Assembly (NCBI RefSeq): GCF_000002235.5 | Contig: NW_022145607.1 | Coordinates: forward strand, 36,550,529-36,614,528 | Source: Strongylocentrotus purpuratus | Lineage: Eukaryota > Echinodermata > Echinoidea > Camarodonta > Strongylocentrotidae | Length of the DNA: 64,000 bases | Reading direction: 5' to 3' | Shown: in pieces, positions 28,056 to 37,409 of the stretch | How positions within the stretch are numbered: the stretch's first letter is position 1 | How the letters are laid out: each line of letters opens with the position of its first letter | Made by a program: the position numbers and the translations under genes | The notes under the pieces: generated by a model | What the model was told of the DNA's origin: nothing | What the model saw: the letters and a program-made list of their open reading frames with translations, nothing else | Database searches by the model: none

Positions 28056-29517
28056 TTCTCTCTCTCTCTCTCTCTCTTTCCCCCTATTCCCTCCCCTCTT
28101 CTTCTCTGTTCTATTTCTTCTTCCATGTTCTGCTGTTTTCCATGCTATTCCTCTGCCATCCCTTCTAATAAAGAGGGGACGCACTAGTTCTGTCTCATGC
28201 GCGTTTGTGTAATTTGCACTTCATCTTCAGTGTGAAGATGATAATGATTCATGGCATTTTTTATGGCGCCTGTTTCTGCTAAAAAATCCAAACTCGCCGG
28301 CTCTTCCCAATGAAGTCAGCATTTACACATTTTCTGAAATAGGTTTTCATTTCAAAAGGGTTCTTTTCTTCAAGTTTTAATAATACATTTTGAGGGACGA
28401 TTTGAAGTGTTCTAGACTGTCAACCTCACGAAGACAGGAAGGAAGGGAGAAAATGAAGGAGCGATGGATGAAAGGCACGGTCTCCGTTTCTCTTGAGATA
28501 TGTTGGCAAATACTCTCTCCTTTCGAAATGAATTAATTTTTCGTTCAATCTATTTTCTTGGCAGGTATGGTGTGTAACTCTAACCTGAGATGGTTATCAA
28601 GCGAGCTTGGTAATGAATGGGAGTCCTTGGCTGGATATCTAGGATTGAAGAAGAACAGAGTACAGAGCATCAAGAGAAACAACCCGGAGGCACAGGAACA
28701 ACAGGTGAGTCTTACACTCAGAAATGCATGGCGCCAATCCCGTACCACAAACCAAAATTGATAAATCGATTTATTTAGTTAGTTGTGATCAACTTCTTAT
28801 TTTGTGTTGACTTTGATTCTATCATTTGATGAAACTAGGATTAGGAACAACTCAGGTTATAGAATTCGCTCAGTGGGGGGGGGGGGGGGGGCCCCTGGAT
28901 CCGCCACTGCCCTGCACTATAATTAATCCTAACACCAACCGTAACCCGAACCCTAAATCTAACCCTAACTATGAACCTAAACCTAACCTAAAACCCAATC
29001 GCAACCCTAACCAGGACAATAAAGATACATATTCGATGAACTTGTCATCAGAGCAAATGTCGATCAGTCCATGCCGTAGGAGGGAAAGAGGCGTAGATCG
29101 TATAGCAAATCCGGCGAACATCTTTGACGGAACAATAAAATATTGTGATTAATCAAAACTGATGAGAGCTTGAGTTAACACACATAATCAGTTATCATAA
29201 AGAAGATATATCTATGAAGACTATGATGCAATAAACAATAATATACAGGGTATTCTTATTCGTATTTCTGTCAGAAAGAAACGATTCACAGCAGTTCATT
29301 AGCTGATATTCAATCTCTCTTTTGTCCTTTTTTGTTGTTGCAGATCTTTGACATGTTAGTGACATGGCGGAGTAGTATGCCCAAGGCATACAACAAAGAT
29401 AGAAAGATACTCTCTTCGTTGACTCGCTGTGGGCGATACGACCTCGCTGAAGAACTACGGTATCGAGATAACGAACCCGACAACGACTACGCAGACGATT
29501 TCCAAGAAGAAGAATGA
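8863..29517 (+). CDS. DTHD1: DTHD1-like protein: coiled coil, ZU5/UPA-like region, death domain (13 coding exons)
   Basis: Exons: 8863-9474, 10934-11042, 19822-20362, 20824-21187, 22280-22456, 23373-23662, 24521-24682, 25754-26014, 26381-26537, 27076-27288, 27691-27751, 28565-28704, 29344-29517. All junctions are GT-AG and phases agree; the sum is 3261 nt, or 1086 residues plus stop. Residues 1-240 are polar, Ser/Asp/Lys-rich. Residues 241-300 are an Ala/Glu-rich coiled coil followed by a KE-rich acidic stretch to about 400. Residues 430-690 contain ZU5-like beta strands, 698-890 look UPA-like, and 985-1075 form a death domain with a typical WLSSELG...WESLAGYLG core. This order is that of DTHD1. 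Human DTHD1 is shorter; the coiled coil accounts for much of the excess. Death domains of this class recruit other death domains, but the partner is unknown. Family identity is recognised by eye; an UNC5/PIDD-related paralog is the alternative. Confidence 0.8.
9520..10380. repeat. (CAC/CAT)n imperfect triplet array in intron 1
   Basis: About 860 bp of CACCAC/CACCAT/CTACCA triplets begin 45 bp after the exon 1 donor. Because the period is three, all frames stay open and give His-, Thr-, Pro- and Val-rich ORFs on both strands. These are not genes. Confidence 0.95.
10934..11042 (+). CDS. DTHD1-like exon 2 (residues 205-240)
   Basis: The acceptor GTGTTTAG precedes 10934; the donor GTGAGT follows 11042, phase 1. 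It encodes VCDSIGKVREATSELKDVLE and then a basic/acidic helix, which begins the coiled coil. The exon is too short to stand out as an ORF and is supported by phase with both neighbours. Confidence 0.75.
12300..12842. mobile_element. TTAA-flanked MITE, family B
   Basis: The ends read TTAAAGGTACTATGTCCC on the left and GGGACATAGTACCTTTAA on the right, a near-perfect inverted repeat that continues as TTTGCAG/CTGCAAA. TTAA at both ends may be a target duplication, as in piggyBac-class elements. 543 bp, no transposase. Confidence 0.75.
13251..13402. mobile_element. Small inverted-repeat element (152 bp)
   Basis: Starts CAGGAGCCCATTTCACAAAA and ends TTTTTGAAACACCCTCCTG, with internal complementary CAGTGACAAATGACA and TTTGTCACTGATATTTGTCA segments. 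The ends resemble the element at 5300-5610, so they may share a superfamily. Confidence 0.5.
14457..14740 (+). mobile_element. Partial copy of TTAA-type repeat family E
   Basis: Starts TTTAAAGGGAGTTCCAACC and shares a diverged body with 63085-63410 (for example TTCAAATTGGCTGAA followed by a TCACTGTGA block). No matching right terminus is visible in either copy. Confidence 0.5.
16258..16590. repeat. 37-bp minisatellite, about 9 copies
   Basis: The unit runs TTTCATTTCCAAAAGAACAA then TCAATAAAATATAACTG, repeated head to tail with few substitutions (AC/AG/AT variants near the unit end). There are no unique spacers between units, so it is a tandem repeat and not a CRISPR array. Confidence 0.95.
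17276..17651. mobile_element. TTAA-flanked MITE, family A copy 1
   Basis: Ends TTAAAGGTAAAGGCCAGT and ACTGGTCTTTACCTTTAA. The copy at 36412-36786 is nearly identical over its whole 375 bp, so the family was active fairly recently. The short ORF shared by both copies reflects shared DNA and no known domain. Confidence 0.85.
18609..18773. repeat. (GAA/GGA)n polypurine tract
   Basis: An uninterrupted purine strand of about 165 bp. The Arg-rich and Ser-rich ORFs on either strand are products of the repeat. Confidence 0.95.
19015..19265. repeat. (CT)n microsatellite tract
   Basis: About 250 bp of CT with TTTCTC and TATATC interruptions, within intron 2. Confidence 0.95.
19822..20362 (+). CDS. 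DTHD1-like exon 3: Ala/Glu coiled coil and acidic KE-rich segment (residues 241-420)
   Basis: The acceptor CTCTAATATAG precedes 19822 and the donor GTAAGT follows 20362 (phase 1 in, phase 2 out). The first 60 residues are Ala-rich heptad-like sequence with hydrophobic Leu/Val spacing. The next 100 are dominated by Glu, Lys, Asp and Ser. The segment closes with RLSMKENLLEWPYH leading into the beta domain. The first third is visibly more GC-rich than the surrounding intron. Confidence 0.8.
20824..21187 (+). CDS. DTHD1-like exon 4: first ZU5-like beta domain (residues 421-542)
   Basis: Acceptor TTATTACAG, donor AAAG|GTAAAC. It contains EEEIGCVIRFKDEFFPPPSS, then an Asp-rich loop near 21000-21030 and IVVAIPYTV, a ZU5-type pattern of short beta strands ending in a PY-containing strand. 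Final residues are VEQK, phase 0. Confidence 0.8.
21305..21842. repeat. (GTA)n triplet array in intron 4
   Basis: About 540 bp of GTA with GTG/ATG/AGA variants and higher-order blocks repeated near 21300, 21480, 21540 and 21690. It starts 118 bp past the exon 4 donor. The Ser-, Leu-, Thr- and Val-homopolymer ORFs here are repeat products. Confidence 0.95.
22280..22456 (+). CDS. DTHD1-like exon 5 (residues 543-601)
   Basis: Acceptor AACTTACAG, donor TTACAG|GTAAGT, phase 0 both sides. Encodes GPFAEVRTNRLASFVVVARL and then a ZU5-like stretch with KKGGTLKSSADHRVTVTYP, where the SFVVVAR strand and the following KGGTL turn are typical of the domain. Confidence 0.8.
23373..23662 (+). CDS. DTHD1-like exon 6: second ZU5-like segment and Gly-rich linker (residues 602-697)
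   Basis: Acceptor GATTCAG, donor CATCAG|GTAAGT, phase 2 out. Contains ITASPVIHLTHSTKKPFEKP and VTITIPCPP, a ZU5-like strand pair, followed by a Gly/Ser/Lys linker of about 30 residues and a hydrophobic GVVVIR strand. Confidence 0.8.
24521..24682 (+). CDS. DTHD1-like exon 7 (residues 698-751)
   Basis: Acceptor GCTGAAACAG, donor AGCAG|GTATGA, phase 2 in and out. Encodes STKSSIFGGDPSQDALYLLA and then WNELDDVQIKQIKKDVVAID, consistent with the start of a UPA-like beta region. Confidence 0.78.
25360..25726. mobile_element. TTAA-flanked MITE, family D copy 1
   Basis: Shares its body (for example ATCAGTGTCTGTGATATGGT and CTCGTTTTCCCC) with copies at 60538-60925 and 62704-63088. The right end reads GGATCCCTTTAA, the left end TTAACGGCATCG. 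It ends 27 bp before the exon 8 acceptor. Confidence 0.8.
25754..26014 (+). CDS. DTHD1-like exon 8: UPA-like (residues 752-838)
   Basis: Acceptor ATGGGGCAG, donor TTACG|GTAAGC, phase 2 in and out. Encodes LVILRVAQEARYPVKNIANT and AKLIFLPKEDEPHRAVVTCV, an alternating hydrophobic pattern of beta strands. Confidence 0.8.
26214..26310. mobile_element. Partial copy of the CAGTAGGCTTG MITE family
   Basis: TA is followed by CAGTAGGCTTGCGGTTGCAC, a GA/poly-G stretch and GGGGAGTCCTGAAAAGGACT; it matches parts of the complete element at 61842-62083. Only one terminus is present. Confidence 0.6.
26381..26537 (+). CDS. DTHD1-like exon 9 (residues 839-891)
   Basis: Acceptor TTAAAATCAG, donor GGAAAG|GTAATA, phase 0 out. 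Encodes RFSGNVRMVDRTELTINFHS and then YIELKEVNRFGNHSSPEYRG, the last strands of the beta region; the NFHSN...YIELKEV pattern resembles the end of UPA domains. Confidence 0.78.
27076..27288 (+). CDS. DTHD1-like exon 10: charged linker (residues 892-962)
   Basis: Acceptor GGTTACAG, donor CCGAAG|GTGAGG, phase 0. Glu/Lys-rich helix then DLLCKLHIALPK. A poly-T run directly follows the donor. Confidence 0.8.
27297..27562. repeat. Poly-T, (CT)n and facing (GA)n tracts
   Basis: T/CT run at 27298-27356, then a GA/GGA tract at 27412-27560. The two are complementary and could pair in the intron RNA. Confidence 0.9.
27691..27751 (+). CDS. DTHD1-like exon 11 (residues 963-982)
   Basis: 61-nt exon. Acceptor TACTCCTCTAG, donor GGAG|GTAAGA. 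Encodes TEPDQPLPPSRYRTTAIDAG, a proline-containing linker before the death domain. Confidence 0.72.
27815..28085. repeat. (CT)n flanking a (TA)n tract
   Basis: CT-rich blocks surround about 58 bp of TA repeats near 27996-28053, in intron 11. Confidence 0.95.
28565..28704 (+). CDS. DTHD1-like exon 12: first half of death domain (residues 983-1029)
   Basis: Acceptor TCTTGGCAG, donor CAACAG|GTGAGT, phase 0 out. Encodes NLRWLSSELGNEWESLAGYL and LGLKKNRVQSIKRNNPEAQE, matching helices 1-4 of death domains, with the conserved Trp and the L-G-L turn. Confidence 0.88.
28866..29013. repeat. Poly-G run and degenerate telomere-like CCCTAA repeats
   Basis: A G run at about 28877-28891 is followed, from about 28925 to 29010, by AACCCTAA, AACCTAA and AACCCGAA variants, on average one CCTAA-type motif every 6 bp. 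Confidence 0.7.
29344..29517 (+). CDS. DTHD1-like exon 13: end of death domain and stop (residues 1030-1086)
   Basis: Acceptor TTGTTGTTGCAG. Encodes IFDMLVTWRSSMPKAYNKDR then ILSSLTRCGRYDLAEEL, matching death-domain helices 5 and 6, and an acidic tail ending EEE before TGA at 29515. No AATAAA is seen in the next 700 bp. Confidence 0.88.
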   Translation: MFDMLVTWRSSMPKAYNKDRKILSSLTRCGRYDLAEELRYRDNEPDNDYADDFQEEE

Positions 29518-30360
29518 ATGTGATCCCGCTCGTCTTTGCTTCGATCAGTCTAACTCTAATCTATAAATGGATACATGTACCTCAATCTGCGTTTAACAAT
29601 TTAGTTATTCTAGCTGGTTGTCTGTTTCTATTTCCTTTTCTCTCTATTTCTCCATCTCAATTTCCCCTCTATCTGCCCATCTCTTCTTTTTTCAATTATC
29701 TTTCCTACTCTTTCTCTTCTTCACTTTATTTTCTTGTCCTTACTCTCTGTCACTATCTCCTATTCTCAAAATCTCCACTGATATCGTTTGGTAGGGACGT
29801 AAATATAGCGCTCATCTCCTATTCATATACATGACTTTGTATCAAGTTGAAAAGATTTTATTAATTTTTCTTTTTTTATATCTTTGTTGCACATACACGC
29901 AATTTATGTTCATCAAAGTGTCCTTTCATACTAGCACCTTGCAATTTTATGTGTTCACAGCTGTAAACGCCAATATCTGTGTGTTGTATTGTAAATGTCA
30001 TACATGTATGTACAGTGTAACTGTTTAAATAGGTCTCATCCAATGTGTTAAACAGTTTGATTTGTTTGTTAAAGTAGTTAACTATCTGTCGAATGTTGAT
30101 ATCCTCATCGGCGTTTTCTATTGTCTCCTATCTCACCGTATTACTTAGAGCTTTCAAAGAAATCATACAAAGTATTTTATATGTTGTGCGAATTATGTTC
30201 GATATGATTGTGATTCTCTATTGTATTGTGATTGCATGGTTTATCAGCAATATTCCGTCTCCGTCCATATTTTGAATTCCATTGTGTACAAAGAGAGAAA
30301 AATACTAAGACAGTAAAAGATAATGAGGTTTCAATTGATGTGAATTTACATCAGAAGAGG
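29518..30360. other. 3' UTR and intergenic DNA after the DTHD1-like gene
   Basis: No exon seen; CT-rich stretch at 29630-29770. The transcript end cannot be placed. Confidence 0.4.
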
Positions 30361-30364
30361 TTAA

Positions 30365-30635
30365 TCTATTTTGTAGCATTGAGCTTGATAACTGTTTTAT
30401 ATCACATGGTTCGCGGTTCAAGTCCTTACGCGGTTCTAATGTCTTTTGGTAAGACATTAATCTTCATTTGCAACTCTGCACCCCGGTGTAGTAAATGTAT
30501 ACCTGGAATATCTTTAGTGCCTCAGGGCAGGTTAATAATATACCTTGTAGGCGCCGGGAGTATCCCCTGGAATGGATACGTGCGCAATGTTAATGTAGCT
30601 ATTATTCTAGTTATTGTTAATGATTGTTATTAGGG
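30365..30635 (+). mobile_element. tRNA-derived SINE
   Basis: An A-box-like TAGCATTGAGCTTGAT near 30375 and a B box GCGGTTCAAGTCC near 30413 are spaced as in a tRNA. They are followed by a body with GCGCCGGGAGTATCCCCTGG and a tail of ATTATT-like units. Transcription would use RNA polymerase III. Confidence 0.6.
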
Positions 30636-32266
30636 ACTTTTAGATTTGCACGTCGACTGCTACATGTAAGTGTGACATCCTTTTAAGGCAATGTGACGTC
30701 CTTTTAAGGCACGGGTAGTGCACGGCAGTGCCTTCAATTTCACTATGTCGGCGTGCAAAGCGAAAAGTCCCTAATGTCTACGCATTCAACTTCAATTCGC
30801 TATATATTTGTACTTCGAAGTTGATAACCCATAGCCTACAAGAGCCATCTGGTTTCTACATTGACTCTATATGGGAAGGAGAGAAATTTAGTATTGAACG
30901 AATTAATTGTAATCCTCTAACAAGTGAACACGTAAACGTTCATACGAACATTTAAATGAAGCTGTTACCATGGTGACGTATCTCGTTGTTATACACAGTA
31001 ATCAGTTTTTTATTGCCTTTTTCTCATCCTTTTGTTATGAAATACTTTCTCTCCATAACATTCACGTGTGAAGTCAAGCTGTAAAAGGACGGTCGAGATT
31101 TCTCACTACATGTTAATAATAATAGTGGTTTCTTGTATAGCGCTCATGACTGTCAGATTTGACAATTCTGGCGCTCCACAAGTGGAATTTAAAATGGAAA
31201 TATGATCCGTACAATTTGCAACAGATAAGCGGTCTCATTTCGCTTGCCCTAGTTCAGGTAATCCCTTTTTATAGCGAACACAGTTACTAAATCTACTAAC
31301 TTGATTTATTTGATTTGCACGGAAAAAACATGCCAAAACCGTTCATGGTACAGGGATTAAAGTATAGGGAATTCCAATTTGTGCACCCATATTTACAATT
31401 CTAATTATGAAAGGGAAAATGATACGGATGTAACATATCATTATGTCGCATAAAATATTATGACAAGAACAAAAAAAACAACAAAAAAAACAAACAAAAA
31501 ATCAATTTACAGTTTTTAGAGACTGGGATATTCACTTATGTTAAATGAATGTATTTGATTTCGTTTTATCGGAGGAAACATTCAGCAACCTCACTCTTCT
31601 GGAGCAATCAAATCTCGTCGAGTATGAACATACTAGAATCAATGATTTACCACGCGCTACATGAATTATTAATTTTGTTCGAGTGGTTTCCATGCAATTC
31701 CCAGGTAAGCGCTGCCTATATAGTATTATGGTGTGCAATGTATGTTCAAAGGTGAAACAGTGCTTGTATATAAACTGATCTCAGAATATGTTGCTAAAAG
31801 AGACATCGAATATCTTTTAAAATAATGTGTATGCTTTTAAAATATACATGTAGAGGAATAGAAGACCATTTTTTATGAGTCGGGTTAGTGATCACTCCGT
31901 CATTTTTAGGGAAGAAATCCACTGTCAGAAGACTGCTTTTGAGTGGAACCATTATTATTTGAAATAGATTCAATTCAGCTCTAAAACGAAATGACCTTTA
32001 ATAATTTACGACTCATAAACAGAGTTGCTTTCAGCTCCTCCTTATTGAGAGAGTGAAGATCAGAATAGGTTTCACCATTTTTTTTCCTTGCTACACATGT
32101 TTTTTGTATAGAATAAAAGAATACACGTTTAGAAGCCTGATCAAAAGACACTTCGATTTGTCTTGATAATACTTATTTATGTATATACATTACGGCGTAA
32201 CAAAGAAGGAGAAGTAGAAAGAGGGGTATAGAGGGAGGGAGAGAGAGAGAGAGAGAGATAGGACAG

Positions 32267-32305
<39 letters not shown>

Positions 32306-34158
32306 AGAGAGAGAAAGAGAGAGAGAGAGGGGGGGGGTGGAGTGCATCGATACTTTGTGTGCTTACACTATTATGATTTTAATGTGGAAAATATGATTAG
32401 ATTACTGTGAAAGAGGATACATTTACTTTCTCTCTGCTGTATGAGAGAGAGAGAGAGAAAGAAAGGGAGAGAATATGAGGCCATTTCCATTAAAGGTATC
32501 TTCCAATATGTCTGAAAACAGTGTAAAGTAGATAATGAATTTGAATTTGAGAAAGAGATAAGATATAAAAGTGTTTATGAAAAAAGGCTTGGTAGTGATT
32601 TTACCCGTAAGGCTCTATTATCATTCTTAGACGAATGCTATTTTTATGAGTACAGTTTTTAATTGATATATTTGTTAATAACATGTGATATACTACCCAT
32701 TGAAGGATGCTGACCAGATGTAGACATGCTATTATTCATTCGTTCATGTGGTTTCCAACCTCTGTCAAGATCAGTCATACGAGAAGGCTGGTAGAAAACC
32801 AATCGTTTGAGTTATTTATCTCGATTCTACAGTATGCTAATGGCATAATGCTTCAAAAAATAAGAAATTACGACCCCCTTCTCTCGCCTCTCCCCGTCTC
32901 TCTGCGAAAATACGCGTCTCTCTCTCAATCTCTCTCTCTCTCTCTCTTTCTCTCCTCTGTTGCTCTGTACATTTGTTGTAATGTGGAACGGAGAAAGAAA
33001 AGGAATCCTTGGAGAAAAGAAATGCGAGGCATCTCAACGACGGAGAAGGTTATAATGGGCTGGTTTTTAATGGAAAGCTCATCATGTCTGGTGATCTCCG
33101 TAATGTAGCCTGGCGCCTTCCGAGCACAATAGTAACAATTAATTAAGGGAAGACACTTAAGTAGGAGTAGAGAGAGGGGCACAGAAAGGGAGGAGCAGTG
33201 AGAGAGAGAGAGAGAGAGAGATGGAGAGAGAGGAGGGGGGGGGGGTGAAGAGAGAGAGGGAAGGGGGAGAGGGGCATAGCGGGAGTACTACTCAATACAG
33301 GGTTAAGGTGAGAGAGAAGCAAATAAATTGATTATGAAAGAGAATAAAAAGCAATTTTCTAAGGAGATATAAAATATATAATCTCAAAGAAAAATGTGAG
33401 TGAGTTTGATTCGGATTTATCCAGGTGCTCGGAGACATAACAGAAGAAGAGAGAGTTGTAACATCATAATTATTTTCTGTAACATCAGCATGTGGTATAT
33501 TCAGTGATAGACCAAGGATTCTTTTACAAGGGGGGAGGGGGGCACAGAACTCATTAATCGTCGAAGAGGCAAACGGAGACAAACAAAAAGATAACCACAC
33601 ATTTCTGATGTCTTACAAATCTTAGGCAATTGATTTTGTTTACCTGGTCATTCCAGTAGGCATGGGCATGCAAGTGCCCCCTCAGTGCCTCCGATCCACC
33701 TCTGATATTTCCTTTTCGAATCATGTCCTATCGGTCAGCTCATTTAGAATCAATATTACATCTGTTTTTAATCAGTGAGAATATCCTGAGAGAGTCTTCA
33801 TTTATCTACAACATTTTTCCCCTTCTTTTTTCATTGTCAAGAATATTTCGGCATAAATCTCGTAGGCCCGTTGGAGAAAGAAAGCTCCGTACGTTTTCCT
33901 TTTTAATTAAACTGATGTCTGTTGCCTTAATAATCTTGTTACTCTATTATGCAAAATCGTTCCAAATTGAGTTTAAAGGGAGATCCTTCTCTTTTAGGTG
34001 ACAATCAATATCAGGTGCGATTTCTTGCTTTACACTTTTACCAGGCCAACATCTCAACTTGTTAATTTCATTTATATTAGGCCTATATAATATTGCCACC
34101 TCTTTCAGTCTAAAACGTATTGTTATACAGGCTCAAAAGAGACGAGAGAAGAAACCTT
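30636..34158. other. Intergenic DNA with GA microsatellites, no gene seen
   Basis: A tail-like AATAATAATAG...TATAGCGCTC fragment near 31107-31180 suggests a SINE relic. GA tracts lie at 32228-32340 and 33180-33270, with poly-G at 33236-33245. Remaining ORFs are short and featureless. Confidence 0.4.
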
Positions 34159-34353
34159 TTAAAGCTCATCTGCCATAGTTTACAGGAGGGATTAGACCGC
34201 CCTGCAAGGTCACTGGACAGGTGGTTATCTCATCAACTCAGCTCTCAGTTAACATAAGAAAAAAAGCATCATGGGGGACCAATGGTCACCGATTAGGCAT
34301 TGTTTGTTATATAGAGGGCGCAAGTAGCTACAAGTAGTGTAGTGGGCCTTTAA
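34159..34353 (-). mobile_element. TTAA-flanked repeat, family F, reverse copy
   Basis: The reverse complement matches the two tandem copies at 45621-46000, sharing CACTGCACTAC-like, TAGCTACTTGCGCCCTCTAT and CACCTGTCCAGTGACC blocks. TTAA at both ends. Confidence 0.75.
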
Positions 34354-34567
34354 ACTGATTATTAATCGCTGACATCGAGGAGGAAAGTCATGTTATACAA
34401 TACACTGTTTTAAAAGGTCGCTTCAGGAAATTCCCTTACAAACCCAGAAAGGGAGGGTATTCATCCGAGTTGTCCGACTGAATGGACATAATTTGATGGG
34501 CTCTTTTGATTATATTTAGCAATTAAATCTATGTCGAACATCTTACCACCACAGATACTGAAACACT

Positions 34568-34616
34568 GTGGAGAACAGAGAGAGGAAGAGGGGAAGAGAG
34601 AAAGAGAAACAGAGAA

Positions 34617-34663
<47 letters not shown>

Positions 34664-34752
34664 CAGAGACAGAGAGAGTGAGAGGGGGAGGGAGGGATAC
34701 AGTCATGGAGGGAGAAAGAGAGAGGTGTGGAGGGGAGCGAGAGAGTGAGAGA

Positions 34753-34789
<37 letters not shown>

Positions 34790-34790
34790 G
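34568..34790. repeat. (GA)n microsatellite tract
   Basis: About 220 bp of GA with GGAG and CAGAGA interruptions; Arg/Glu and Ser/Leu ORFs here are repeat products. Confidence 0.95.
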
Positions 34791-36411
34791 TTGGCGTGGA
34801 AAATCCCGAGCGATGTTTTATAAGCATACGTTTTTTGTTGGGGTTTGAGTTTTGCTTTGCTTTTAATGAAAATAAAAGAAAAGGGTAATACAGTGCTTGT
34901 AGTGGCTTTCGTGCAAAGAAAACAAATGGAGACCTACAGCAATTTCATCTTCATGAGAAAAAAAATGTCATGAATAGAATTCATAACATGGGGAACAAAC
35001 ATGTACTCTCACAATCTTTTCTTAGAGAAGTGAAGGAGCTTGGCAGCGATGGAGCAACGCCGCGAGAAAGATGGGGAGGTAAAGAGATAGAGGAAAAAGC
35101 TTGCCTGCTCTCCGTGTCATTGAAGCATTTTGAACCATGGATACTTCCATCTCCTATCTAGGTCTATTAAACATGGCTTCCAACCGTACTCAATCAATTC
35201 CAATTATGATTCAATTTCATATATGGCGTCTTTACCGTTGACCTATAGCAATATCACTTACGCTCGAACCATCTAGATTATATTATACCCCACATTATTG
35301 CATAAAAATAGTGACACAGCTAGCCAGCGAAGAGATAGCGCGGGAAGAGAGTGAAAATAGCGCGGGAAAAAAAGTTGAGAATCCGCTACCTTGACGACAT
35401 GAGCAATTATCAAACTAGGGAAGACAACACACTTGATTAGTGAGTGTGAGGGGAGTGTAGTGCGCGCGTAATACAGGTGAATGCTCGTCATTTCATCCTG
35501 TATACATACAAGCACACACACGCTTGATTTGTGTTTGTTGGTTAATTACTCAGCGAGGAAAGTGACACCGTTAAAAGGCGCAGATATGGTGAGTAATTAA
35601 ATCAATATTATTATTACTATTAAATTATCATGTTGGACTATCTTTGCACGAGTAATGATACAAAGTAGATTGGAGAAATAAAAATGTCATCGACGGATAG
35701 CTAGAGTAGTAAGTCAACAAAATACCCGATCAAGCGCATAATTTTGTGAATGAATCCATCATTAGAGTGTGTTGTGAGATGAGGTTCATTATATTCAGTG
35801 ATGCTGGGTAATGATGCCAATCCTACCGTATAGGATGCGATTTAGTTAAAGAATCATTGCTTTTATGTATGCTCTTGTTACATTATTATCCTATTTGTTA
35901 CAGAGAAAAAAATGATTCTATGATCACTTACATAATTTTTTATGAACTCGTAGCTTACTTGGTATTATTTAATTGTACATTCTTTTGAACATAATTTTGT
36001 TTAGGACAATTCAATAAATTCAATGAATTCAATAAAATGGGAAAGGAAAGAAAGGCCTTAGACTTAAAAGAAACAAGAATATTTATGTCAATTAAAAAAA
36101 ACTTTCATGCAAATTTACGACTGCAAGGGTTAAAAATTATGAATTAAGAAAAAAATAAGAAAATTGAACGATTTTTGTTTGTTATTTTGGGTGGGGGGGG
36201 GGGGGCAAAATTTCAGAATGATGTAACCTATGCAATTTTGTTACATTTTCTCTCTTTCGATAAATGTTGCAAAGAATATAGCATACAGTCCAATCTGTCT
36301 AAGTGGCAACCTCTCTATATAGGCACTTGTCCGTCGAGAAAGTGTTGTAGAACCTGTCTAGAGAGGCCAGCTGCCAACTGGGGCCACTTTTTCTATTCCC
36401 CTTGTGCGAAC
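34791..36411. other. Intergenic DNA, no gene seen
   Basis: AT-rich, with a poly-G run near 36191-36204. No feature recognised beyond short inverted GCGCGGGAA repeats near 35338 and 35362. Confidence 0.4.
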
Positions 36412-36786
36412 TTAAAGGTAAAGACCAGTATTGGAAACGCCCCAATTTCAAAAAATGAAATGGAAGCTCTCATTACCAATCATGTGAAAGAATATGTTTT
36501 GACTAATACATGATGATAAAAAATTTGCCGGGAAACCGCCTACTAATTCATATATTTGGTAAATTTGTTTCTCTCATGGTCTGTGAGAGATATAGGGTAG
36601 TCCCATATACATCTTTTTGTGTATAGTGCTTGTAACTTTACGAAAAATGGGCCAAATTTCTTATCATTTTGATGATTCCCAGAACCTTGCAGATGCTAGA
36701 TGCTAGATGATCAACCTTTTCTGATCGATTCCACAACGTTTCTTTCACAATGCAATCGCATGACCATAACTGGTCTTTACCTTTAA
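36412..36786. mobile_element. TTAA-flanked MITE, family A copy 2
   Basis: Near-identical to 17276-17651, with ends TTAAAGGTAAAGACCAGT and ACTGGTCTTTACCTTTAA. Confidence 0.85.
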
Positions 36787-37329
36787 TAGACAGGTTTGAC
36801 TTTGTATGCATAAAAACAAGAATAAGAACGTTCTTATTATCCCGTTATTTATTTCTCTTTTTTCATCCATTGATTTTTTTTGTGTGTGTGGAGGGGCTGG
36901 TAAGACCGGAAAGACAGCCAAATTAATAGCATCGTATCCTAATAAAATGGTGACTAGCCTTGAGCAGTGTTGATGACCATATTCCCCTGACCTCGGTCTA
37001 GGTCAATATCGCAAGCAATATATTCTGATATTCTTGAAAGTAAAGTCAACCAAATTTTAACTTCATATACCCATGCCAGACATAGGTCTATTCTATAGCC
37101 AATACTTCTTTATTTGCAAATATAATCGTCGAGTTTGAGGTTGCAATCAAACCAGGCGTTCCGTGAACCAACAATGATTGTGTACTCTCGTTTTACGTAA
37201 TTAATATTTATTTAGTCGTGTGTGATGCACTGCAAGAAATACATACGGATTATTATTATTTTGATGCGGTAACCAACATGATCCTTTATTTGATCTCACC
37301 GAGTCTCACGCAGCCTGTATTCAAGCCTG

Positions 37330-37409
37330 GAATAATAATAATAATAATAATAAACAATATTTATAAGGCGCTTAATACTGGTGGCTCTAAGCGCACCATA
37401 TTCTGACTT
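37330..37409 (-). mobile_element. SINE 3'-tail relic
   Basis: (AAT)n followed by TTTATAAGGCGCTTAATACT and a mirrored GCGC; read on the - strand this is the AGCGC...TATAAA...(ATT)n end shared with the SINE at 43085-43365 and with fragments near 26570 and 31110. Confidence 0.45.
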
